Positions 27,569 through 36,616 are shown, counted from the first letter of the stretch. The stretch is 64,000 nt of DNA from Mesobacillus persicus (GCF_900109925.1 NZ_FOBW01000013.1:90224-154223); one strand, 5' to 3'. Made by a program: numbers and translations. Notes: a model not told the origin generated them from the letters alone.

Positions 27569-28399
27569 ATGGCTACTAAATATGTAAAATATGTTGATGT
27601 AACAAAGTGTGATGGTTGCCGTGCGTGTATGGTTGCATGTAAGAACTGGAACGATCTACCTGCAGAGCCTCAAGACTTTTTAGGAAGCATGCAGTCTCAC
27701 GCAAACGTCACAGCGGATACTTGGAATGTTCTTACTTTTGTCGAACATGAAAATTCAAAAGGGAATTTAGACTATCTTTTCCGCCATTCATCTTGTTTCC
27801 ATTGTACGGATGCTGCTTGTGAAAAGGTTTGTCCAGAAAATGCTATTAGTTACACTGATAAAGGGATGGTTGTTGTTGACCAGGAAGTATGTGTTGGTTG
27901 CGGATACTGTGAACAAAACTGCCCGTTTGATGTAATTCACCTTAAAACATACAAGGATGAAAATGGCAAAGAGTACCGGAAGGCGCATAAATGTACAATG
28001 TGTACTGATCGCTTAGATGAAGGTTTACAACCTGCTTGTGTAACAACATGCCATACCGGTGCAATGGAATTCGGTGAAAAGGATGAAATAATCAGCAAAG
28101 CCGAGAAACGAGTTAAAGAAATTAAAGAGCGTTATCCAAATGCGCAAGTGTATAACCCTCAAGGAGTCGGTGGGACACACACAATATATGTGCTTGCTGA
28201 AAAGCCATCGGTATATGGCTTACCTGAGAATCCGAAGGTTCCTACATCTGCTGTCCTATGGAAAGACTATGCTCAGCCAATAGGTAAGGCAATGGTCGGC
28301 GGCGTTGCAATGGCACTAGCTGGTGCTTTTGTTGCCAATAAGTTCTTTGATAAGAAGAACGGAGGACAAGAAGAGGATGGGGGTGGCAACCATGAGTAA
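27569..28399 (+). CDS. fdhB: Formate dehydrogenase iron-sulfur subunit FdhB (FdnH type)
   Basis: A 276-residue electron-transfer subunit with four [4Fe-4S] clusters. Cysteine groups are CDGCRACMVACKNW (about 14), CFHCTDAACEKVCPE (about 76), CVGCGYCEQNCPF (about 109) and CTMCTDRLDEGLQPACVTTC (about 140). A single helix near the C terminus (VGGVAMALAGAFVANKFF) anchors it. It passes electrons from FdhA to the cytochrome b subunit FdhC. Its stop overlaps the fdhC start by 8 bases. Confidence 0.93.
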   Translation: MATKYVKYVDVTKCDGCRACMVACKNWNDLPAEPQDFLGSMQSHANVTADTWNVLTFVEHENSKGNLDYLFRHSSCFHCTDAACEKVCPENAISYTDKGMVVVDQEVCVGCGYCEQNCPFDVIHLKTYKDENGKEYRKAHKCTMCTDRLDEGLQPACVTTCHTGAMEFGEKDEIISKAEKRVKEIKERYPNAQVYNPQGVGGTHTIYVLAEKPSVYGLPENPKVPTSAVLWKDYAQPIGKAMVGGVAMALAGAFVANKFFDKKNGGQEEDGGGNHE

Positions 28400-29102
28400 A
28401 ACACACAACTCTCAATTGCAAGTAAAGCGTTTTTCAAAGGCATTTGTTTGGGCACATGCTATAAATGGTATTGCATTTATCGGACTATATATAACAGCAT
28501 TACCAATGTATACAGAGTTTTTCGATTGGTTATATCCATTGATGGGTGGACCAGAGGGAGCTCGTCTCGCCCATAGAGTCCTTGCTGTTGCGTTTATACT
28601 ACCAACATTTATATTCTTAATTTTTGATCCTAAAGGGTTTATGAACTGGATGAAAGAACTAGTAACCTGGAAGAAAAGAGATCTACAGTTTTTCTCAGAA
28701 TTTGTTAAGGAATTATTTGGCTTTAAATCTAAGCATGTTAAACAAACATTCTTTAATGCTGGCGAGAAGATTAACTCTCTTCTACAGATTGTCTGTGCAA
28801 TCCTATTAATTGCTTCAGGCTTCACGATGTGGTTTCCAGATGCATTCCCAACAGCTTTAGTTCAGTGGGGATATTTCCTTCATAATGTTGGATTTGGCCT
28901 TGGTTTTGCAGTAGTCCTTGGACATATTTATCTGAGTGTTATTCATAAAAATTCACGACCAGGATTTACCGGCGTTATTACAGGGAAAGTTCCTGCAGAG
29001 TGGGCAAAAGACCACTATACTGAATGGTATGAAGAAGAAGTGAAAAAAGGCAACTTCCCTGATTTAGATGATCCAAAGAATAACAAGAAAAAAGGCGCGT
29101 AA
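28392..29102 (+). CDS. fdhC: Formate dehydrogenase cytochrome b subunit FdhC (FdnI type)
   Basis: A 236-residue membrane protein with four helices. Histidines in FVWAHAINGIAF, LAHRVLAV, YFLHNVGFGLGF and VVLGHIYLSVIH are placed as haem b ligands. It reduces menaquinone with electrons from FdhB. I start at ATG 28392, where GGGGGTGG is 5 bases upstream; the longer frame from 28323 runs inside fdhB and is rejected. A terminator follows 21 bases after the stop. Confidence 0.9.
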   Translation: MSKTHNSQLQVKRFSKAFVWAHAINGIAFIGLYITALPMYTEFFDWLYPLMGGPEGARLAHRVLAVAFILPTFIFLIFDPKGFMNWMKELVTWKKRDLQFFSEFVKELFGFKSKHVKQTFFNAGEKINSLLQIVCAILLIASGFTMWFPDAFPTALVQWGYFLHNVGFGLGFAVVLGHIYLSVIHKNSRPGFTGVITGKVPAEWAKDHYTEWYEEEVKKGNFPDLDDPKNNKKKGA

Positions 29103-29122
29103 ACTGCAACCTTTATAACCAA

Positions 29123-29155
29123 AATGGCTGTCTGTCAAAGGACAGCCATTCTTTT
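29123..29155 (+). terminator. Terminator after fdhC
   Basis: Ten-base stem AATGGCTGTC/GACAGCCATT with eight-base loop, followed by CTTTTC. Confidence 0.85.
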
Positions 29156-29178
29156 CATACTAACTAAAGATGCTACTA

Positions 29179-29191
29179 TGTTATCGTAACA
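29179..29191. promoter_or_regulatory. Palindrome upstream of fdhE
   Basis: TGTTATCGTAACA has five-base perfect arms around three bases, about 100 bases ahead of fdhE. Binding protein unknown. Confidence 0.35.
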
Positions 29192-29289
29192 AAAAAGTCA
29201 TTCTTTCTTAATATATTGAACTAGAAAGCAGTTAAACTTAGAGGAAAGCACTATAAAGAGATTGTAAATTCGAAAGAGGTGTAGCAGGA

Positions 29290-30099
29290 ATGAAAAAATC
29301 CGTTGTTTCAAAAGAATACACAAACTTACAGAAAGAAATTATTAAGCTACAAGAGCAGTGGAAACAAAGCCTTACTCCTGAGATTGTGAAACCAAGTCTT
29401 GATAAGGCAGCGATAGAGGCAGGAGTGCCAGCTGCAGCTCTAACGGCTATTGACTTTGACATTCCCCTATTCCTACAGTGGATAGATGAAATAAATGATT
29501 TAATTTCGAAACAAAATCCAGAACAAGGACCAAGGGTAAAAAAGCTTGGTGAATTATTAGACTCAGAGACAGCCATTCGATGGATTGACGAGGCTTTCTC
29601 TTTGAACCAATTTTATTTTGTAAGTTTTGCACAGGAAAACGAAATCGAAGAATGGATCCCACAGTTTTTTGCTGAGACAGCATTAAGACCTTATCTACAA
29701 CTTGTAGCGGAAGTGCTTAAGGATGAAATCACACAGGCTATTCCAGGATTAGGCTGCCCTGTATGTGGAGAACCTGTACGATTGGCACAATTAGAGGGTG
29801 AAGGGAAAAAGGTGGTAAACTGTCCACGTTGTCTAGCACATTGGTCTGAAAAAAGAGTTTGCTGTTCACATTGTGGAAACGATGATCATAAGACCATTCA
29901 AAATATAACCATTGAGGGGGACCCCACCTCACAAATCCAAGTTTGTGAAAAATGCCATGGATATGTGAAGGTTATTGATACAAGACAATTCATTTCTAAG
30001 CCATCTTCTGCTATTCTTGATTTAAACACTATTCATTTAGATTTTGTTGCTCAAGAAAATGGTTACACAGTTTCAGCGAGGGAAAGTGAGTCTAACTAA
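29290..30099 (+). CDS. fdhE: FdhE, formate dehydrogenase accessory protein
   Basis: A 269-residue cytoplasmic protein of the FdhE family, which binds the FdhA subunit and is needed for active enzyme. Four cysteine pairs form the rubredoxin-like metal sites: CPVCGEP (about 157), CPRCLAHW (about 178), CCSHCG (about 194) and CEKCHGY (about 219). ATG 29290 is preceded by a purine-rich GAAAGAGGTG. It has its own upstream region after the fdhC terminator. Confidence 0.9.
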   Translation: MKKSVVSKEYTNLQKEIIKLQEQWKQSLTPEIVKPSLDKAAIEAGVPAAALTAIDFDIPLFLQWIDEINDLISKQNPEQGPRVKKLGELLDSETAIRWIDEAFSLNQFYFVSFAQENEIEEWIPQFFAETALRPYLQLVAEVLKDEITQAIPGLGCPVCGEPVRLAQLEGEGKKVVNCPRCLAHWSEKRVCCSHCGNDDHKTIQNITIEGDPTSQIQVCEKCHGYVKVIDTRQFISKPSSAILDLNTIHLDFVAQENGYTVSARESESN

Positions 30100-30138
30100 G
30101 ACCAGTTTTTTATTAAAAAGCTCTGCTACAGGAGATTT

Positions 30139-30193
30139 GTTAATTTTTCTAACCGTTGGTTGGAGCGGAAATCATCTTTTAAGTTAACAGAGC
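30139..30193 (+). repeat. Remnant of the GC-rich element (deletion form I)
   Basis: The left end (TAACCGTTGGTTGGAGCGGAA) is joined directly to the right end (GGAAATCATC, then GTTAACAGAGC). The core is missing, as expected from deletion between the TGGAGCGGAA copies present at both ends of full elements. Confidence 0.7.
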
Positions 30194-30217
30194 TATTGAA
30201 AAAAGAAGGTGCGATTA

Positions 30218-30817
30218 ATGAAAGCTGGAGCGATTATCTTATCCGGTGGCAAATCAAGCAGAATGGGAACCAACAAAGCACTACTACCATTCAATGAAAA
30301 AACAAATATTGAAAGAATCAGGGACGAACTTCGCTCCCTGTTTGATGATATTATTCTAGTAACAAATGATCCTAATGCCTATGAATTTTTAAACATAAAA
30401 ACGGTCAGCGATAAATATCCAGGCAAGGGACCTCTTGCGGGTGTTCATGCTGGATTGATGGCCTCTGATTATGAAGAGAACATCGTGGTTGCCTGTGACA
30501 TGCCTTTTGTATCAGCAGACCTTGCAGGCACACTTGTTCAGAATTTAAAACATTTTGATGCGATTATTCCAGTGATTAGTGGAAAAAAACATCCGTTATT
30601 TGCTGCCTATCAAAAACGGATTGCCTCAGAGATTGAAGGTTGTTTAAAAGAAGATCGCCTACGTATGATTCATTTATTGGACAAGCTCAATGTCCGTTAT
30701 CTGGAGGAAGTTGATTTACATGCATACGGGGACGGTCGTTTAGAAGAAATCTTTTTCAATATGAATTTTCCAGAGGAATACGAAGACGCAAAAAAGCGGG
30801 TAGAATTAGGGGAATAA
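30218..30817 (+). CDS. mobA: MobA, molybdenum cofactor guanylyltransferase
   Basis: A 199-residue nucleotidyltransferase that makes Mo-bis-MGD, the cofactor form of FdhA. The GTP-binding motif LSGGKSSRMGTNKALLPF is at residues 8-25, followed by KGPLAGVHAGL and VACDMPFV. I start at ATG 30218, seven bases after AAGAAGGTG; GTG 30209 overlaps it. It opens a run mobA-moeA-moeA/PBP-moaE-moaD with gaps of 33, 14 and 31 bases and one overlap. Confidence 0.92.
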   Translation: MKAGAIILSGGKSSRMGTNKALLPFNEKTNIERIRDELRSLFDDIILVTNDPNAYEFLNIKTVSDKYPGKGPLAGVHAGLMASDYEENIVVACDMPFVSADLAGTLVQNLKHFDAIIPVISGKKHPLFAAYQKRIASEIEGCLKEDRLRMIHLLDKLNVRYLEEVDLHAYGDGRLEEIFFNMNFPEEYEDAKKRVELGE

Positions 30818-30850
30818 AGACGTTTGGTCAGAAGAAAGGGTGGAGTGGAG

Positions 30851-32083
30851 ATGCAATTCTTTAAAGTGAAAACCGTGGAGGAAACCTTTGCCTTAATTGA
30901 GGAGAAAATCCCGAAAATTAGGGAGGTGCTCGTCTGCAACCTTGAAGAGGCTCTCCATTGCATTCTTGCGGAACCGGTTGTAGCAGCTGAGGATGTGCCA
31001 GGATTTGACCGATCAACCGTGGATGGATATGCCGTTTTTTCTAAAGATACCTATGGTTCATCCGAATCGATGCCTGGCTTTTTAAACGTCGCTGGTGAAG
31101 TGAAAATGGGGGAAGAGGCATCCATTCCGCTTTCTAGAGGGAATGCGATTTATGTTCCGACCGGAGGCATGCTCCCTCCTGGCAGCGACAGTGTATTAAT
31201 GATTGAACATTGTGAGGAAATCGGCGGGTTACTAAATACGTATAAACAAATTGCCCCTGGTGAAAATGTGATACGGGCTGGCGAAGATATTCAGGCTGGA
31301 GAGGTTCTGCTTGAAGTTGGTACAAAGCTTCGTCCCCAAGAAATTGGAGCTCTAGCATCGCTTGGCATCTCGAAAGTAAGCGTTTTTCGCCCAATAAAAG
31401 CGGCGTATTTATCCACTGGAGATGAAATTGTTCCTTACGACACAGAAACCCTTGAAATCGGACAAATTCGCGATATCAATTATTTAACCGTGTCCGGACT
31501 TGCGCGTGAATGGGGCGTTGAGGTCATTTACGGCGGGATTACAACCGATGATTATGAGATCTTTTCGGCGAAGGCTCGGGAGCTATATGAACAAGCAGAT
31601 ATTTTAATTTTATCAGGGGGAAGTTCGGTAGGTGCCAAGGACTATACGACGGAAGTCATACAATCGCTTGGAGACCCTGGGGTATTTGTTCATGGGATAA
31701 GCATCAAGCCGGGAAAACCAACGATTTTAGCCGTAGCAGAAGGCAAGCCAGTGATTGGTCTACCGGGACATCCCGCGTCTGCAATGATTATTTTTAGATT
31801 GTTCGGTGAAAAGGTCATTAAACAGCTTCAAGGAGAACGGTTGGAGAGAAAGCCCGAACGAATTCTTGCACGAATCACAAAGAATATCGCTTCCGCACCG
31901 GGACGCTCTGATTATATTCGTGTTCGATTAGTTGAAAAGGATGGCGAATGGTGGGCAGATCCGATTATTGGGAAGTCCGGTTTGATTACAACACTTGTAA
32001 AAAGTGATGGGATTGTTGAGATTGTCTCAGAAAAAGAAGGAATCTCACAGGGAGAATACGTACCTGTTTTAGCATCGAAATGA
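30851..32083 (+). CDS. moeA: MoeA, molybdopterin molybdotransferase
   Basis: A 410-residue MoeA, which inserts molybdate into adenylylated molybdopterin. Typical motifs are DRSTVDGYAV (about 48), GGMLPPGSDSVLMIEH (about 104), STGDEIVPY (about 187), LSGGSSVGAKDYT (about 252) and VIGLPGHPASAMI (about 301). ATG 30851 follows GGGTGGAG. The TTG at 30824 is rejected for lack of a ribosome site. It is followed 14 bases later by a second MoeA with an extra domain. Confidence 0.92.
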   Translation: MQFFKVKTVEETFALIEEKIPKIREVLVCNLEEALHCILAEPVVAAEDVPGFDRSTVDGYAVFSKDTYGSSESMPGFLNVAGEVKMGEEASIPLSRGNAIYVPTGGMLPPGSDSVLMIEHCEEIGGLLNTYKQIAPGENVIRAGEDIQAGEVLLEVGTKLRPQEIGALASLGISKVSVFRPIKAAYLSTGDEIVPYDTETLEIGQIRDINYLTVSGLAREWGVEVIYGGITTDDYEIFSAKARELYEQADILILSGGSSVGAKDYTTEVIQSLGDPGVFVHGISIKPGKPTILAVAEGKPVIGLPGHPASAMIIFRLFGEKVIKQLQGERLERKPERILARITKNIASAPGRSDYIRVRLVEKDGEWWADPIIGKSGLITTLVKSDGIVEIVSEKEGISQGEYVPVLASK

Positions 32084-32097
32084 GGGGGAGCTTAAAA

Positions 32098-34017
32098 ATG
32101 GATGAAAAGAGATACCAGCGGAAAATTTATTTGGAAGATAAGCCTAGAGGCGAAGCGGTCAATGAAATTCTTGAAGCCGCCAGCTTGTCGCCGAAAACCG
32201 AATTCATCCCAACGAGTGAAGCCCTTGGTCGAATTACCTCGGAGCCGGTATTCGCCAAAGTTTCGATGCCGCATTTCCATGCCTCCGCGATGGATGGCGT
32301 TGCAGTGAATGCGGAGGATACGTATGAGGCTCATGAACAGCGTCCTTTACATTTAAGTAAGGGAGAGCAGTTTGTATACGTTGATACAGGAAATGCTATC
32401 CCGCAGCAGTTTAATGCGGTCATTATGATTGAGAACGTTCAAATTTTAGACGATGAAACAATTGAAATCATTGAGCCAGCTACCCCATGGCAGCATATTC
32501 GGCCGATTGGTGAGGATATCGTTCAAGAGGAAATGTTGTTTCCACAGGGGCACAGGTTAAGGCCGGCCGATCTTGGTGCTTTACTGGCTGCGCAAATTAC
32601 CGAGGTACCGGTCGCAAAAAAGCCTTTAGTCACTATTATCCCGACTGGAAGCGAGCTGATCCAAGCAGAATCATCATTGACTTCTGGTAAAATAATTGAA
32701 TTTAATGGAACGGTATTTGCCAACTATATAAAAGAGTGGGGCGGGGAGCCTGATTTAAAGGCGATCGTCAGAGATGAGCCAGAAAATATTAAAAAAGCGC
32801 TGTTAGATGCGGTCGAAGTTTCCGATATTGTCGTCATAAATGCTGGGTCATCAGCAGGTTCAAAGGATTATACCGTTCATATTATTGCAGAACTCGGCAC
32901 CGTTTTTACCCATGGAGTGGCCACTAGACCAGGAAAGCCAGTGATTCTCGGCCAAATCAACGGGAAAATTGTTGTTGGTGTGCCTGGGTATCCAGTGTCG
33001 GCCTATTTAGCGCTCGAATGGTTTGTGAGACCGCTCGTTTGTCAGTATCTACAGATTCCAGTCCCAAAAAGGCAAACATTAGAAGTGAAACTAGGTCGTC
33101 GCATTGTTTCGACAATGGGAGCAGAGGACTTTGTTCGAATGAATATCGGCTATGTGAATGGACAATTTATTGCCAATCCGCTTACGAGAGCAGCAGGAGT
33201 AACGATGTCGCTAGTAAGGGCAGATGGCCTTCTCGTTGTATCTCCTGATCTTTTAGGTTATGAGCAAGGGGACACGGTTGAGATTGAATTACTTCGCCCT
33301 CTTGAAGAGATTAGAAATAGCATCGTCTTTTCAGGTAGCCATGATTTAACGATTGACTTGCTTTCTTCTCAACTTAAAAGACAGCGGAATGACATGAGAA
33401 TTGTTTCTTCCCACGTAGGCAGCATGGCTGGTGTCATGGCAATTAGAAAAGGGGAAGCCCATGTAGCGGGCATTCATTTGCTTGACCCGGAGACGAAGGA
33501 ATATAATGTTTCCTATGTAAAAAAACTTCTTGCCGGTCAAGAGGTCGTCCTTTATCCATTTTTGAAGAGAACCCAAGGATGGATTGTTCCAAAAGGAAAT
33601 CCTTTAAAAGTCAACGATGTAGCTGGTTTAGCAGAGGCTCAAGCTGAGTATGCGAACCGGCAGAAGGGGGCAGGAACAAGAATTCTCTTTGATTTACTTT
33701 TAAAAGAACAGAGAATATCCCCAGAACAAATTAATGGGTATGACCGTGAAATGTTCTCGCATTTAAGTGTAGCAGCGGAAGTAAAGGGGAATGAAAAGGC
33801 CGCCGGTCTAGGAATTTACCCAGCCGCAAAAGCGATGAATCTAGACTTTATCCCAGTCGCGGACGAATCGTATGATCTATTAATGACAAAAGCCTTCTTT
33901 GAAAGTGAACAAGGTCGTTGGCTTGTATCAATTATCCAATCAGAAGCTTTTAAAATAGAAGTAGATAAAATTGGAGGCTACGCAGTCGCTAGTGATGCAG
34001 AGCCGATTTATATTTAG
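32098..34017 (+). CDS. MoeA-like protein fused to a periplasmic-binding-protein-like domain
   Basis: A 639-residue fusion. Residues 1-400 are a second MoeA (HASAMDGVAV, IPTGSELI, NAGSSAGSKDYT, VVGVPGYPVSAYLALE). From about 410 a PBP-like domain begins (IVFSGSHDLTIDLLSSQL) and ends near VADESYDLLM. It carries no signal peptide, so the second domain should work inside the cell, perhaps as an oxyanion sensor or carrier; that is inference. The same fusion type is known in anaerobic bacteria and archaea. ATG 32098 follows GAGGGGGAG. The GSELI replaces GDEI of the first MoeA. Confidence 0.85.
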   Translation: MDEKRYQRKIYLEDKPRGEAVNEILEAASLSPKTEFIPTSEALGRITSEPVFAKVSMPHFHASAMDGVAVNAEDTYEAHEQRPLHLSKGEQFVYVDTGNAIPQQFNAVIMIENVQILDDETIEIIEPATPWQHIRPIGEDIVQEEMLFPQGHRLRPADLGALLAAQITEVPVAKKPLVTIIPTGSELIQAESSLTSGKIIEFNGTVFANYIKEWGGEPDLKAIVRDEPENIKKALLDAVEVSDIVVINAGSSAGSKDYTVHIIAELGTVFTHGVATRPGKPVILGQINGKIVVGVPGYPVSAYLALEWFVRPLVCQYLQIPVPKRQTLEVKLGRRIVSTMGAEDFVRMNIGYVNGQFIANPLTRAAGVTMSLVRADGLLVVSPDLLGYEQGDTVEIELLRPLEEIRNSIVFSGSHDLTIDLLSSQLKRQRNDMRIVSSHVGSMAGVMAIRKGEAHVAGIHLLDPETKEYNVSYVKKLLAGQEVVLYPFLKRTQGWIVPKGNPLKVNDVAGLAEAQAEYANRQKGAGTRILFDLLLKEQRISPEQINGYDREMFSHLSVAAEVKGNEKAAGLGIYPAAKAMNLDFIPVADESYDLLMTKAFFESEQGRWLVSIIQSEAFKIEVDKIGGYAVASDAEPIYI

Positions 34018-34048
34018 ATTAACCAGAACCTTGAGGTGAATAGAATTG

Positions 34049-34510
34049 ATGTATGAAATAGCAAAAGAAAATATCGACATCCAATCGGTGATAGATAAAG
34101 TCGTACAACGCGAAGCAGGCGCCATCACAACATTCATTGGAACAGTAAGAGAATTGACAAAGGGAAAGAAAACCCTATTTCTCGTATATGAAGCCTATGA
34201 ATCGATGGCCGTTAAAAAGTTAGAGCAAATTGGCACTGAGATTAAGGAACGCTGGGAAGGCGCGGAAGTTGCGATCACTCACCGTGTGGGTAGACTTGAT
34301 ATTACCGATATTGCCGTGGTGATTGCTGTATCAACGCCGCATCGTGCTGATGCTTATGAAGCGAACCGCTATGCGATTGAAAGAATCAAAGAAATCGTCC
34401 CAATCTGGAAAAAAGAGCATTGGGAAGATGGCCAAGAGTGGATTGGAAACCAATTAGAAACCGTATCATACCCAACCGGAAAACCAGAGGAGGGTGACTT
34501 AAATGAATAA
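34049..34510 (+). CDS. moaE: MoaE, molybdopterin synthase large subunit
   Basis: A 153-residue catalytic subunit of molybdopterin synthase. Motifs are GAITTFIGTVRE (about 27), LVYEAYESMA (about 48), THRVGRLDI (about 78) and PIWKKEHWEDGQEW (about 117), with the conserved active-site lysines. ATG 34049 lies after TTGAGGTGAA. Its last codons overlap moaD by eight bases, so the two subunits are coupled. Confidence 0.93.
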   Translation: MYEIAKENIDIQSVIDKVVQREAGAITTFIGTVRELTKGKKTLFLVYEAYESMAVKKLEQIGTEIKERWEGAEVAITHRVGRLDITDIAVVIAVSTPHRADAYEANRYAIERIKEIVPIWKKEHWEDGQEWIGNQLETVSYPTGKPEEGDLNE

Positions 34511-34736
34511 GATCTTGTTTTTTGCCCACTTGCGTGATGAAGTCGGGGAAGAATCCGTTCAATTAGAAGTAGCCGGGAAGACAGTTGCCGAAGTGAAAGC
34601 AATCGTGGCTGAACAGTATAAGGTTGCTAAGCTTGACACCGCGATGACGGCAATCAATGAAGAGTTTGCCCCAAACGAAGAAGTCATTCAAGATGGAGAC
34701 GTTATTGCTTTAATACCGCCAGTAAGCGGAGGCTGA
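34503..34736 (+). CDS. moaD: MoaD, molybdopterin synthase sulfur carrier
   Basis: A 77-residue ubiquitin-fold sulfur carrier ending in PPVSGG, whose terminal glycine becomes the thiocarboxylate. It partners MoaE and is activated by MoeB, encoded 282 bases downstream. A GC-rich element lies in that gap. Confidence 0.93.
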   Translation: MNKILFFAHLRDEVGEESVQLEVAGKTVAEVKAIVAEQYKVAKLDTAMTAINEEFAPNEEVIQDGDVIALIPPVSGG

Positions 34737-34782
34737 TGTCTCCGTGTTTTTCTTTTTGGGTGTTTTCTAAAAGGTCTTTTTT

Positions 34783-34960
34783 GGCTGGGTCAAAGGGCAA
34801 TGTTTAATTTTAAGCAGGTTGATTGGAGCGGAAGGCACGAAGACTCCTGCGGGAGTGCAAGGCCAAGGGAGACCCCACAGGAGCGTGAGCGACGAGGAGG
34901 CTCCCGGACTGCCCGCGGAAAGCGAAGTGCCTGGAGCGGAAATCAACAACCCTGTTTATC
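34783..34960 (+). repeat. GC-rich dispersed element, copy C
   Basis: Core 34819-34950 between GTTGATT and AATCAAC. The central stem is AGGGAG/CTCCC and the flank GGCAC/GTGCC, so paired bases differ together from other copies. Copy C lacks the 50-base insertion. It separates moaD from moeB. Confidence 0.82.
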
Positions 34961-34984
34961 CTCTCCTTAAGTCCTTAAGGAGAG
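34961..34984. promoter_or_regulatory. Perfect hairpin ahead of moeB
   Basis: CTCTCCTTAAG/CTTAAGGAGAG, eleven-base arms around two bases, 34 bases before the moeB start codon. No T tract follows on the plus strand, so an operator or leader structure is more likely than a terminator. Confidence 0.5.
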
Positions 34985-35018
34985 CGAAAAAATACCTTTA
35001 TAATGGGAGGAATTCTCC

Positions 35019-36038
35019 ATGTCAAATAGATATTCACGCCAGACACTATTTCCTCCAATTGGCAAGATGGGGCAGGAAAAAATCAGGACAAAGCATGTGT
35101 TAATCATAGGGGCAGGTGCCCTTGGCTCTGGAAACGCGGAAGTGATGACTAGGGCAGGGGTAGGCAAGCTGACCATTGTAGACCGTGACTATGTGGAAGC
35201 GAGTAATCTTCAACGTCAACAGCTTTATACAGAGGAAGATGTCGCAGAGAAGCTTCCAAAAGCTGCTGCTGCGGAAAAACGCTTAAAGGCAATCAACTCA
35301 GAGGTCGAGATTCAGTCAATCATCGGGGATGCAACTCCTGAGATGTTAGCCGAGCTTGCTGGAGATGTCGATTTAATCATTGATTCGACCGATAACTTTG
35401 AGACAAGAATGGCGATTAATGATATTGCTCAGAAATATCAAATTCCATGGATTTATGGGGCATGTGTGGCAAGCTTCGGGATGAGCTTTACGATTATCCC
35501 TGGAAAGACGCCATGTTTAAACTGCTTGTTAAAAACAGTGCCAATCCAAGGGTTAACATGCGATACGGGTGGCATAATCGGACCGGCTGTACAAATGGTA
35601 ATAGCTCACCAAACAGCGGAAGCCCTAAAGATTCTAGTTGAGGATTGGGAGGCAGTGAGAACTTCCTTCGTTAATTTTGATATGTGGCGGAACCAATACA
35701 CAAGTATGAAGATGTCACGTGCGAAGGATCCAGGTTGCTTATCATGCGGAGAGCATCCAGAGTATCCTTATCTAGAGGCAGAAAATATGACGAAAACGAC
35801 GGTCTTGTGCGGAAGGGATACAGTGCAGATTCGACCACCACATACCGAAGGCGTCGACTTAAAAGATATGGCTGGGAAACTGAAGGCACTCGGATATGAG
35901 GTGAAAGGAAATCCCTATCTTCTCTCTGCAGAGTTAGAGGATAATCGCTTCGTCCTATTCCAAGACGGACGGGCCTTAATTCATGGCACAAAGGACTTAG
36001 CCCAGGCAAAGAGTTTATATAATCGGTTATTAGGGTAA
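35019..36038 (+). CDS. moeB: MoeB/ThiF-type adenylyltransferase
   Basis: A 339-residue E1-like enzyme that adenylates the C-terminal glycine of MoaD (and perhaps ThiS). It has the ATP loop GAGALGSG (residues 31-38), IVDRDYVEASNLQRQ, DSTDNFETR, and a zinc site CLNC / CLSCG. The last 85 residues (after YPYLEAE) replace the rhodanese domain found in some homologues by a short domain with repeated beta strands. The start ATG follows AATGGGAGG. Position beside moaED makes the MoeB role likely. Confidence 0.88.
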   Translation: MSNRYSRQTLFPPIGKMGQEKIRTKHVLIIGAGALGSGNAEVMTRAGVGKLTIVDRDYVEASNLQRQQLYTEEDVAEKLPKAAAAEKRLKAINSEVEIQSIIGDATPEMLAELAGDVDLIIDSTDNFETRMAINDIAQKYQIPWIYGACVASFGMSFTIIPGKTPCLNCLLKTVPIQGLTCDTGGIIGPAVQMVIAHQTAEALKILVEDWEAVRTSFVNFDMWRNQYTSMKMSRAKDPGCLSCGEHPEYPYLEAENMTKTTVLCGRDTVQIRPPHTEGVDLKDMAGKLKALGYEVKGNPYLLSAELEDNRFVLFQDGRALIHGTKDLAQAKSLYNRLLG

Positions 36039-36057
36039 TCCAGATAAAAAATAAAAT

Positions 36058-36134
36058 AGGCGGAAAAGTTCCGGTTAATTTAGAAATAGTGGAGAAAATA
36101 GCTTAAAAAACCGGAGAGATTCCGGCTATTTAAG
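36058..36134 (+). repeat. Short array of hairpin units (family R2, partial copy)
   Basis: Two or three units related to those at 13771: TAGGCGGAAAAGTTCCGGTTAA and ACCGGAGAGATTCCGGCTATT, of which the second forms a stem CCGGA/TCCGG. It follows moeB. Confidence 0.6.
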
Positions 36135-36178
36135 TTTAAGCCCTATATTTATTGGCGAAAAGAGCCATATATAAAATA

Positions 36179-36210
36179 AAAGACCTCTACCCAACAGGAT
36201 AGAGGTCTTT
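36179..36210. terminator. Terminator after moeB
   Basis: Eleven-base stem AAAGACCTCTA/TAGAGGTCTTT with loop CCCAACAGGA. From here to 36610 (400 bases) no gene or clear signal is seen; the 61-codon frame at 36321 has no ribosome site. Confidence 0.8.
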
Positions 36211-36616
36211 CGCGTTATACATCCACTTCAATGGCTTTTAGACTTGGATTTTATCATAAAGATATGACTTTGTTCTAATGAGGTTTTGAGGGTAGGTAGA
36301 AGCTTCATATAGGGTCATTTATGAAGGCTTGGGTGTGCCTCGCTAACCCCTTTTATTCGAACTGGTATATTACTATTGTCAGTAAATTTAGGTATTTATT
36401 GATATACATGGATAAATCACAGTTAATCCCTGCAGATGATATCTACAAAGTATGGATTCTTAGTAATACTTCTGTATGGCCGCATTTCCTATACGATGGG
36501 AATTAATAGAAAACCATTACACCAGATCAACAATCAAGAAGGAATCGTACCTGATTTCTGTTAAAATAGAGGTTGTTTTAAACCAAGCTTATCCATAGAT
36601 TGAGAGGGAAGAAAGC

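Noticed and set aside
36321..36506. A 61-codon frame between moeB and ung
   Set aside because: No ribosome site, no recognisable features, and unusual composition for a real gene.
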